From assembly GCA_005772945.1 (NCBI GenBank), contig SXIE01000242.1, positions 1 through 10,955 on the forward strand: a DNA stretch of 10,955 nt. The letters are read 5' to 3'. How positions within the stretch are numbered: position 1 is the first letter of the stretch; each line of letters opens with the position of its first letter. Origin of the DNA: Pseudomonadota bacterium. Its GTDB lineage: Bacteria; Myxococcota; UBA9042; PHBI01. Shown in pieces: positions 1 to 5,286 of this stretch. The position numbers and the translations under genes were made by a program. The notes under the pieces are model-generated. The model had not been told where the DNA came from. It searched no databases and saw nothing but the letters and a program-made list of their open reading frames with translations.

Positions 1-525
1 GGTGTAGATGAAGCCGCAGACATCCTCGGGCGCGGGCTTGACGCTCGGCACCGGAGACTTGCGTCCAGCTGCAAGGCAGCCGCGGTAGCTCGTCAGTTCT
101 GCGTCATCGCCGGCAAGGTTGACGACGTGCTCGAGGGTCGGGACCTGATCGATGAGCGGCCGCGTCTTCTCCTCGATCTTCTTGTTGGCGACGAGCAGCA
201 CCTTGGCGCCCGAATCGCGCAGGATGAACTCCCACTCCTTGACGAGCTGGGCCTCGTACATCGGGACGTATTGCGCGCCGAGGCCATAGGTCGCGTACGC
301 GCCGACGGCCCACTCGGGCTTGTTGTCGGCGATGATCGCGACGCGGTCGCCCGGCTTGACGCCCAGCTGCGCGAGGCCCGCGCGGAACTCGTCGGCGGCC
401 TTGCGGACCTCGCCGTAGGTCATCCATTTGTAGACGCCGCCCTCTTTGACACCGAACAGCGGGCTGGCGGCGTGGGTGTCGGTGGCGCGCTCGAACATAT
501 CGACGAGATTGACGAAGGTTTCCAT
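1..525 (-). CDS. Long-chain acyl-CoA synthetase (AMP-binding), N-terminal part, runs off the window
   Basis: Reading leftward from an ATG at 525, 175 codons stay open to the window edge. The protein begins METFVNLVDMF and continues with blocks typical of the N-terminal subdomain of FadD/FAA-type fatty acyl-CoA ligases: a YKWMTYGEV segment, GVKPGDRVAIIADNKPEW and GAQYVPMYEAQ. The last visible residues, CGFIYT, are exactly where the family's ATP/phosphate-binding loop (YTSGTTG) begins, so the catalytic motifs lie outside the window. The family activates fatty acids to acyl-CoA through an acyl-adenylate, usually at the inner membrane. A purine-rich GGGAGAGG ribosome site lies a few bases before the ATG and supports this start. 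The small membrane-protein gene lies 27 bases upstream on the same strand, so the two may be co-transcribed. Family assignment is firm; chain-length preference cannot be judged. Confidence 0.9.
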   Translation of the reverse strand, partial: METFVNLVDMFERATDTHAASPLFGVKEGGVYKWMTYGEVRKAADEFRAGLAQLGVKPGDRVAIIADNKPEWAVGAYATYGLGAQYVPMYEAQLVKEWEFILRDSGAKVLLVANKKIEEKTRPLIDQVPTLEHVVNLAGDDAELTSYRGCLAAGRKSPVPSVKPAPEDVCGFIYT

Positions 526-552
526 GAGGCCTCTCCCGAATAGATGGGCGAA

Positions 553-951
553 TCAGTCGAAGGCGGTTGTCCGGAGTGCGCCGAGCAGGCGCTGCCAGTC
601 GGTGCGATGTGAGAGCCAGCGGTGAAAGCGCGGGCCTTGGTAGATACCGTCGGCGCCCTTGAGGCGGAAGCTGGTGCCGGTCGGGGTGACCTCGAACTGC
701 GCGAGCGACTCGTAGGTCAGGTTGCGCATCGTCATGCCGAAGAGATTCTTGACCAAGAGCGTGTCGCCGGTGACGACGAAGTAGGGCTGGACGAGGTAGA
801 GGACCCCGAGAACGGTGTTCATGAGGCCCATCGCGACCGAGAGGCCGTTGTGGGTCATCAGGCCGAGGCCTACGAGCAAGAGCCCCAAGGCGATGAAGAG
901 CACACCGAGGATCTTGTTGTAGCCCACACGCAGAGCTGAGTCAGTTAGCAT
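553..951 (-). CDS. Small two-helix membrane protein of unknown function
   Basis: 132 codons from the ATG at 951 to a TGA at 553-555. The frame stays open upstream for another 230 codons, but that part is a basic, arginine-rich shadow of tyrA on the other strand, so I place the start at 951 (MLTDSALRVGYNK). Residues about 13-32 and 36-57 form two strongly hydrophobic helices separated by a short MTHNGLSV turn. The remaining 75 residues are soluble, with alternating beta-like stretches (PYFVVTGDTLLVKNLFG, SLAQFEVTPTGTSFRLKG) that vaguely recall bacterial PH-like domains. That resemblance is only an impression. There is no ribosome site of note. A possible promoter sits close upstream, and the gene precedes the acyl-CoA ligase by 27 bases. 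No function is assigned. Confidence 0.7.
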   Translation of the reverse strand: MLTDSALRVGYNKILGVLFIALGLLLVGLGLMTHNGLSVAMGLMNTVLGVLYLVQPYFVVTGDTLLVKNLFGMTMRNLTYESLAQFEVTPTGTSFRLKGADGIYQGPRFHRWLSHRTDWQRLLGALRTTAFD

Positions 952-960
952 GGCAGCGTT

Positions 961-989
961 TGGATATGCCGCCGAAAGGGGCGCGTCAA
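961..989 (-). promoter_or_regulatory. Possible sigma-70-type promoter for the small membrane gene and acyl-CoA ligase
   Basis: On the minus strand, TTGACG (984-989) and TATCCA (961-966) are separated by exactly 17 bases. The -35 is one base off consensus; the -10 keeps the first TAT but is weak. The -10 ends only 9 bases before the ATG at 951, so transcription would start almost at the start codon. This agrees with the absence of a Shine-Dalgarno sequence there. It lies in the 72-base divergent gap with tyrA. Motif match only. Confidence 0.3.
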
Positions 990-1010
990 GGCGCCACAAG
1001 CGGTCGGGAC

Positions 1011-1014
1011 GGAG
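1011..1014 (+). promoter_or_regulatory. Ribosome binding site deciding the tyrA start
   Basis: GGAG at 1011-1014 stands nine bases before the ATG at 1024, a workable spacing. It directly abuts the TTG at 1015, which leaves no spacer for that codon. This favours the ATG over the upstream TTG. Confidence 0.6.
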
Positions 1015-1023
1015 TTGGGCACG

Positions 1024-2169
1024 ATGGGCGAGAGCGGGTTCGGGCGGGTCGGGGTGTTCGGGATGGGGCTCGTCGGGGGCTCGATCGCACGTGGCTTGCG
1101 CGACCGTGGGCTCGTGTCCGAGCTGCATGCGTACGACCCGGACCCGGGTGCGCTCGAGGCGGCGACGGCGCTGGGGGCGGCCGACGTGGCGCATGCGACG
1201 ATCGGCCCGTGGGTGGCCGAGTTGGATTGGGGCGTCTTGGCGGCGCCGGTTCGGGTGCTCGAGGGGCTGGCCGCGGCGATTGCGCCATTCGCGCGTCCGG
1301 GGTCGCGTTGGCTCGATGTCGGCAGCGTCAAGGGGCCAGTCGTGCGCGCGCTGGGGCCGCTGCTCCCGAACTTCGTCGGCACGCATCCGATGGCGGGGCG
1401 CGAGACGCCGGGCGTGCAGCACGCGGATCCGGCGCTCCTGCAGAGCGCGGTGTGGTGCGTGACGCCGACGGCGTCGACGGATGTTCGCGGGCAGCCCGCC
1501 TTCGGGGTCCGAGGCGAACCCACGCCGGGCCTTCGCGAGGAAGTTGACACTGTCAATATCGTTTCGTCGTTCATCGAGGCGCTCGGGGCGCATCCCTTCC
1601 TGATCGACCCGGACGTACACGATCGGCTGGTCGCACGGATCTCGCACGTGCCCTACTTCCTGGCGGTCGCGCTGAACCTCTGGCTGGCGCGCGACCCCGA
1701 GCGCGATCGGCTGCTCTTTCTCGCGGCGGGTGGGTTTCGCGACCTGACGCGCGTGGCCTCCGGGGCGCCCGAGATGAGCCGCGACATGGTGCTGGCGAAT
1801 GCGCCGGCGGTGCGTGAGGCGCTGGCGGATCTGAGCGGCGTTCTGGCGTCGCTCGCGGACACGCTCGATGATCCTACGGCGTTTCTGGCGCAGGCGACCG
1901 AGGCCAAGCGGACGCGCGACCTCTTGCCGATCGTGCGCCGCTCGATGTTGCCACGTGTCTATGACGTCATCCTGACGATCCCCGATCGGCCCTTGGCCCT
2001 GGCGCGGCTCACGACCGTGCTCGGCGAGGCCAACATCAATATCCGCGACATCGAGATCCTCAAGGTGCGCGACACCGGCGGCGAGGCGATCCGCGTCGGG
2101 GTCGGCAGCGCCGACGACCAGACGCGCGCACGCGAGGTTCTCGCGGCGTCCGGGTATCGAGTTCGCTGA
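1024..2169 (+). CDS. tyrA: Prephenate dehydrogenase with C-terminal ACT domain
   Basis: 381 residues from the ATG at 1024. The enzyme oxidatively decarboxylates prephenate to 4-hydroxyphenylpyruvate, the tyrosine branch, in the cytoplasm. The N-terminus carries the dinucleotide-binding loop GVFGMGLVGGS (Gly13, Gly15, Gly18). GTHPMAGRETPG (His121 in the conserved HPMAG) is the classic active-site segment, followed by QSAVWCVTPT and a helical dimerisation region starting DRLVARISHVPYF. Many family members read SHLPH at that point; here Tyr211 replaces the second His. Residues about 311-381 form an ACT domain (YDVILTIPDRPLALARL, NINIRDIEI), the likely site of tyrosine feedback. Oddity: residues 154-176 are an extra in-frame segment between TPTASTD and VNIVSSFIEALGA. 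It is first of six same-strand genes; the mutase/dehydratase fusion follows after 83 bases. Assignment is secure. Confidence 0.95.
   Translation: MGESGFGRVGVFGMGLVGGSIARGLRDRGLVSELHAYDPDPGALEAATALGAADVAHATIGPWVAELDWGVLAAPVRVLEGLAAAIAPFARPGSRWLDVGSVKGPVVRALGPLLPNFVGTHPMAGRETPGVQHADPALLQSAVWCVTPTASTDVRGQPAFGVRGEPTPGLREEVDTVNIVSSFIEALGAHPFLIDPDVHDRLVARISHVPYFLAVALNLWLARDPERDRLLFLAAGGFRDLTRVASGAPEMSRDMVLANAPAVREALADLSGVLASLADTLDDPTAFLAQATEAKRTRDLLPIVRRSMLPRVYDVILTIPDRPLALARLTTVLGEANINIRDIEILKVRDTGGEAIRVGVGSADDQTRAREVLAASGYRVR
1483..1551 (+). other. 69-bp in-frame insertion inside tyrA with tandem 8-residue repeat
   Basis: If these 23 codons are left out, the flanks join as TPTASTD-VNIVSSFIEALGA, which reads like a normal family member at this point. 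The extra stretch encodes two similar octapeptides, VRGQPAFG and VRGEPTPG, then LREEVDT. Its DNA has a perfect GCGGGC-A-GCCCGC inverted repeat near the left end (1487-1499) and runs into the perfect TTGACA-C-TGTCAA palindrome at the right end. The exact borders are uncertain by a few bases. That it is an insertion is inferred from my memory of the family, not from an alignment. Confidence 0.5.
1544..1556. repeat. Perfect 13-bp palindrome TTGACA-C-TGTCAA in tyrA
   Basis: TTGACA and TGTCAA are exact reverse complements around a single central C. The core resembles the two 19-bp palindromes at 3933-3951 and 4854-4872. The flanks here (AAG left, TAT right) do not extend the symmetry. It lies at the right border of the 23-codon tyrA insertion. 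Binding by a regulator is conjecture. Confidence 0.5.
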
Positions 2170-2184
2170 CGCAACGATGTGCGA

Positions 2185-2209
2185 CTTCGTGCGGCGCGAA
2201 GAAAGCCGC
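2185..2209 (+). other. Two mutually exclusive small hairpins in the tyrA-aroH/pheA gap
   Basis: The 83-base gap can form a 7-bp stem (2185-2191 with 2195-2201, loop CGG, one G-U pair). Alternatively it can form a 5-bp stem GCGGC/GCCGC (2191-2195 with 2205-2209). They share bases, so only one can exist at a time. There is no T-run after either and no Phe- or Tyr-rich leader peptide in the gap, so neither a terminator nor a classical attenuator is supported. Confidence 0.25.
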
Positions 2210-2252
2210 CGAGAAATTGGCGCAGAGCGGGAAACGCCGATAACCAGCGGAC

Positions 2253-3665
2253 ATGACGCGTGTTGTCGGTATCCGTGGCGCGACCACGGTCGAAGCAGAC
2301 GCGCTCGAGGAGATCCTGGAGGCGACTCAGGATCTGCTCGTGCGCCTTCAGGAATTGAACGGCTTCGACCCGGATGATCTTGCGTCGATCCTGTTCTCGA
2401 CCACGCAGGACTTGCGCTCGACCTTCCCGGCGCGCGCGGCGCGACGCCTCGGCTGGGTGCAGGTCCCGATGCTGTGCACGCACGAGGTCGACGCGCCCGC
2501 GAGCGTCGCGCGCTGTATCCGCGTCCTCATCCATTGGAACACCGACAAGCCTGCGCGCGAGGCCCGTCATGCGTACCTGCGGGGGTCGCGTGTCTTGCGT
2601 CCCGACTGGGCCATCCCGCCGCTCGCGGGTCCCGCGGGGGCGGTGACCGCACCCGAAGATCCCTTGCGCGAAGTTGCAAATGCTGCCGGCCCAGGAGCGG
2701 TGCCCGAGCCGGTCGTGGCCGTGAGCGATACGCGCGTCGAGGTGCGGCCGCAGGTGTTGCCGCTCGTCGTCGAGCCGGTCGCGTTTCAAGGCGAGCCCGG
2801 CGCATACTCGCAGGAAGCGATCTTCGGAACGTTTGGTGTGCAAACGATTTGCGCGCCGTGCCCGGGGTTCCGCGGCGCGTTCGAGGCGGTTCACCACGGC
2901 CGCGCCAAGAGCGCGCTGTTGCCGGTCGAGAACTCGACGACGGGCAGCGTGCACGAGGTCTGGGACCTCCTCCTGCAGCACGATCTGGTCGTCGCCGGCG
3001 AGGTGATCCTGCCCGTGCGGCATGCTCTTCTGGGGGTCCACGGCGCGACGCTGTCGGACATCAAGACCGTCGTCTCGCACCCGCAGGCCCTCTTCCAATG
3101 TGAGGGTTGGATCGGCACCCACGGCTGGGCGATGGAGCCGGGCACCGACACCGCCGGCTCCGCGCGCCGCGTGGCCGAGGCGGGCGACAAGACGCGCGCG
3201 GCGATTGCCAGTGCGGTCGCGGGCGAGCTCTACGGGCTCGACGTCCTGGCGAAGAACATCCAGGACGTGGCCGAGAATTACACGCGCTTCTTCCTGCTCG
3301 TGCCGCGCGCGGCGTTCGTCGCGGGCGCGGTGGCGCCTGGATTCGGGGCAGGCGAAGAGCGTTCCGCGCTCGTCACGAATGAAATGAGTCGACCTGGCAC
3401 CAAGCTCAAGACGTCGATCGTCTTTGCGACCCGTCACACGCCCGGAAGTCTCTACGGATGCCTCGCCGAGTTCGCCGTGCGCGACCTGTCACTGACGAAG
3501 ATCGAGTCGCGTCCCGATCGCCGCACACCCTGGAACTATATCTTCTTCGTCGACTTCGAAGGCGACCCGAGCGAGCCGCGCACCGCGCAGGCCCTCGCTG
3601 GCGTCGCGCGGCACGCGAGCTTCGTGCGCGTGCTGGGGACCTATCCGTCGCGCTCACTCGCATAA
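2253..3665 (+). CDS. pheA: Fused AroH-type chorismate mutase / prephenate dehydratase / ACT protein
   Basis: 470 residues, probably cytoplasmic, converting chorismate to prephenate and on to phenylpyruvate (phenylalanine branch). Residues 1-118 match the monofunctional Bacillus-type AroH chorismate mutase from GIRGATTVEADALEEIL to VLRPD. The active-site residues known from that family are present: Arg8, Phe58, Arg64, Cys75, Glu78, Arg90, Tyr108 and Arg116. A Pro/Ala/Val-rich linker (about 120-174) leads to prephenate dehydratase from VAFQGEPGAYS (176-186), with PVENSTTGSV at 224-233 and the catalytic TRF motif at 344-346. After a roughly 35-residue loop comes the ACT domain (about 385-470), with GSLY (398-401) and ESRP (418-421), the phenylalanine-binding motifs of this family. 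The start at 2253 fits the AroH N-terminus exactly. The better-known P-protein has an AroQ mutase here instead. The Lon-N gene starts 18 bases after the stop. Confidence 0.95.
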   Translation: MTRVVGIRGATTVEADALEEILEATQDLLVRLQELNGFDPDDLASILFSTTQDLRSTFPARAARRLGWVQVPMLCTHEVDAPASVARCIRVLIHWNTDKPAREARHAYLRGSRVLRPDWAIPPLAGPAGAVTAPEDPLREVANAAGPGAVPEPVVAVSDTRVEVRPQVLPLVVEPVAFQGEPGAYSQEAIFGTFGVQTICAPCPGFRGAFEAVHHGRAKSALLPVENSTTGSVHEVWDLLLQHDLVVAGEVILPVRHALLGVHGATLSDIKTVVSHPQALFQCEGWIGTHGWAMEPGTDTAGSARRVAEAGDKTRAAIASAVAGELYGLDVLAKNIQDVAENYTRFFLLVPRAAFVAGAVAPGFGAGEERSALVTNEMSRPGTKLKTSIVFATRHTPGSLYGCLAEFAVRDLSLTKIESRPDRRTPWNYIFFVDFEGDPSEPRTAQALAGVARHASFVRVLGTYPSRSLA

Positions 3666-3669
3666 TTGC

Positions 3670-3673
3670 GGAG
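3670..3673 (+). promoter_or_regulatory. Ribosome binding site deciding the Lon-N gene start
   Basis: GGAG at 3670-3673 lies ten bases before the ATG at 3684. It lies after the in-frame TTG at 3666, which therefore lacks its own site. The start is placed at 3684. Confidence 0.55.
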
Positions 3674-3683
3674 ATCTGACCCC

Positions 3684-4376
3684 ATGACGTGGACCCGCGA
3701 GACTCGCACCCAGATCGTCGTTCCCGTGTTGCCGCTGGACGGACACGTGCTCCTGCCTGCGGCGTCGACGCCGTACCGCGTGAGCGACCCCTTGCACCGC
3801 CAGTTGGTGCAGGATCTCTTGGCCAAGCCGGCGGATCAGCGTTGGCTCGCTGTGCCGCCGCGCCTGCCGCTGCACGTCGGCGCGACGGCCGAGGGCGCCG
3901 AGAGCACCGACGGCGAGCATGCCGTGCTCGGAATGTTGACAGTGGCAACATCGCTCGACGGCGGCGAGTACATCATCGTCGTCGAGGGACGCATGGTGTG
4001 TCGACTCGAGGCGCCCGCGACGCTCGGGCATGCCTCTTATAGGATGGCGCACGTCCGACCGCTGAGCGACCGTCCAGAGTCGCTGGCCGAGGCGCGCGTC
4101 GCCACGACGGCGCTCGTGCAGTCGCTGTTCTCGCTCTACGATTGCTTCGGGCTGGCGGCCGCCGATCTGCCGGTCGGCGACGGGACGCCGCTCGACGATG
4201 CGGCGCTCGTCTATCGCGTGGCCCATGCGGTCATCCACGATCCGGCCCAGCGCGCCGCGATGCTCGTCGAGCGCTGCCCGGCGCGCCGGCGTGCGGTCGT
4301 TCTCGAGGTCATCGCGGATCAGCTCGCGTTCGCGTTCCGCGAGCGGCTCCTCGGTCGTCCGCCGGTGGGGGCCTGA
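3684..4376 (+). CDS. Standalone Lon N-terminal (substrate-binding) domain protein
   Basis: 230 residues, about the size of the N-terminal domain of Lon protease alone. It begins with VPVLPLDGHVLLPA, matching the family's opening LPLFPL...LFP strand. A middle beta segment resembles the Lon-N core (AVLGMLTVATSLDGGEYIIVVEG, then RLEA), and a helical C-terminal half follows (ALVQSLFSLYDCFGL, AVIHDPAQRAAMLVE, AVVLEVIADQLAFAFRERLL). There is no AAA+ Walker motif and no Ser-Lys protease dyad, so it cannot be an active Lon. Single-domain proteins of this type are common in bacteria but mostly uncharacterised; binding unfolded or specific proteins is a guess from the domain. It follows the mutase/dehydratase gene by 18 bases, and its stop overlaps the next gene's start (TGATG), which suggests translational coupling. 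A 19-bp palindrome lies inside it at 3933-3951. Confidence 0.8.
   Translation: MTWTRETRTQIVVPVLPLDGHVLLPAASTPYRVSDPLHRQLVQDLLAKPADQRWLAVPPRLPLHVGATAEGAESTDGEHAVLGMLTVATSLDGGEYIIVVEGRMVCRLEAPATLGHASYRMAHVRPLSDRPESLAEARVATTALVQSLFSLYDCFGLAAADLPVGDGTPLDDAALVYRVAHAVIHDPAQRAAMLVERCPARRRAVVLEVIADQLAFAFRERLLGRPPVGA
3933..3951. repeat. 19-bp near-perfect palindrome ATGTTGACA-G-TGGCAACAT
   Basis: The 9-base arms are reverse complements except for one position, around a central G. On the opposite strand, 4854-4872 differs from this site at only two of 19 positions. Length and symmetry resemble a dimeric repressor operator, but the site is inside a coding region. Confidence 0.5.
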
Positions 4377-5251
4377 TGTCCGTTCGCCCCGTCCTGAGTG
4401 GCCTCGTTTCCGCTGCGGGCACGGCCATCGCCCCGGCCCGCCATGCGCTCATCGGCATGGTCCACCTCGGGCCGATCCTCGCTGCCGGCCGCGCTCGCGT
4501 GAGCTCGCTGGCCGAGGTGGAGGATGCCGCCTGTCGCGACGCTGAGGTGCTGGCGGCGGCCGGTTTCGACGCGCTGATGATCGAGAATTTCGGCGACATC
4601 CCGTTCTTTCCCGAGACCGTCCCGGCCCACACGATAGCGGGGATGACGCGCTGCATCCTCGCTGTTCGGCGCGTGAGCGCGCTTCCGGTCGGGGTCAATG
4701 TCCTGCGCAACGACGCGCGCTCCGCGCTCGCGATCGCCGCTGCCGTCGATGCCGAGGTGGTGCGCGTCAACGTCCATGCGGGCGTCGCGGCGACCGATCA
4801 GGGGCTCATCTCGGGGCGCGCCTACGAGACGGTTCGCTACCGCGACGCGCTCGATGTTGCCACTGGTAACATGACGCGGATCTGGGCCGACATTCGCGTG
4901 AAGCACGCTGCGCCGATCGCGCCGCGCGGGCTCGCCGAAGAGGCGGAGGAGCTGCACTTCCGAGCGGCGGCAGACGCGCTGATCGTCTCGGGCGCCAAGA
5001 CCGGCGGGCAGACCGATCCGGCCGACTTGCGCGCGGTCCGTGCGGCGGTGCCGTGTCCGATCGTGGTCGGCAGTGGGGCCTCGCCAGCGACGTTGCCGGT
5101 GCTCATGCCGGTGTGCGATGCGCTCATTGTTGGAACGTGGATCAAGGTCGCGGGGTCGACGCGCGCGGCCGTGGATCCGCGCCGTGCGGTCGAGTTCGTG
5201 GAGACGGCGCGGGCGCTCGGGGCGGGCATGGCGTCTGACGCGGGAGCCTGA
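4376..5251 (+). CDS. BtpA-family TIM-barrel protein
   Basis: 291 residues. The start ATG overlaps the preceding stop by one base (TGATG) and has a GGTGGGG purine run shortly before it; the frame stays open further upstream but in Lon-N territory. Family motifs appear in order: ALIGMVHLGP (24-33), MIENFGD (68-74), GVNVLRNDA (106-114), RVNVHAGVAATDQG (130-143), ADIRVKHA (171-178), ALIVSGAKTG (201-210), IVVGSGAS (229-236) and ALIVGTWIK (249-257). BtpA was named for a cyanobacterial photosystem I biogenesis factor, but most family members are in non-photosynthetic organisms with unknown roles. The fold resembles phosphate-binding beta/alpha barrels. No photosynthesis genes are visible here, so a metabolic barrel enzyme is more likely than a photosystem factor; the substrate is unknown. 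A 19-bp palindrome lies inside at 4854-4872. Confidence 0.88.
   Translation: MSVRPVLSGLVSAAGTAIAPARHALIGMVHLGPILAAGRARVSSLAEVEDAACRDAEVLAAAGFDALMIENFGDIPFFPETVPAHTIAGMTRCILAVRRVSALPVGVNVLRNDARSALAIAAAVDAEVVRVNVHAGVAATDQGLISGRAYETVRYRDALDVATGNMTRIWADIRVKHAAPIAPRGLAEEAEELHFRAAADALIVSGAKTGGQTDPADLRAVRAAVPCPIVVGSGASPATLPVLMPVCDALIVGTWIKVAGSTRAAVDPRRAVEFVETARALGAGMASDAGA
4854..4872. repeat. 19-bp near-perfect palindrome ATGTTGCCA-C-TGGTAACAT
   Basis: The 9-base arms are reverse complements except for one position, around a central C. It is near-identical to the reverse complement of the site at 3933-3951. Its left part, with three more bases upstream, recurs as a 15-base direct repeat at 1940-1954 in tyrA. 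Confidence 0.5.
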
Positions 5252-5286
5252 TACGGTCCTGGGCGCAAGCGAATCGGAGGTGCCCC

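Noticed and set aside
127..543. Plus-strand open frame opposite the acyl-CoA ligase
   Set aside because: The minus-strand ligase carries family motifs throughout; the plus frame has none.
1015..1023. TTG at 1015 as the tyrA start
   Set aside because: It directly abuts the GGAG ribosome site, leaving no spacer. The ATG at 1024 has a nine-base spacer.
1959..3437. Minus-strand open frame (492 codons) opposite tyrA and aroH-pheA
   Set aside because: No family resemblance and skewed composition; the plus strand is unambiguous here.
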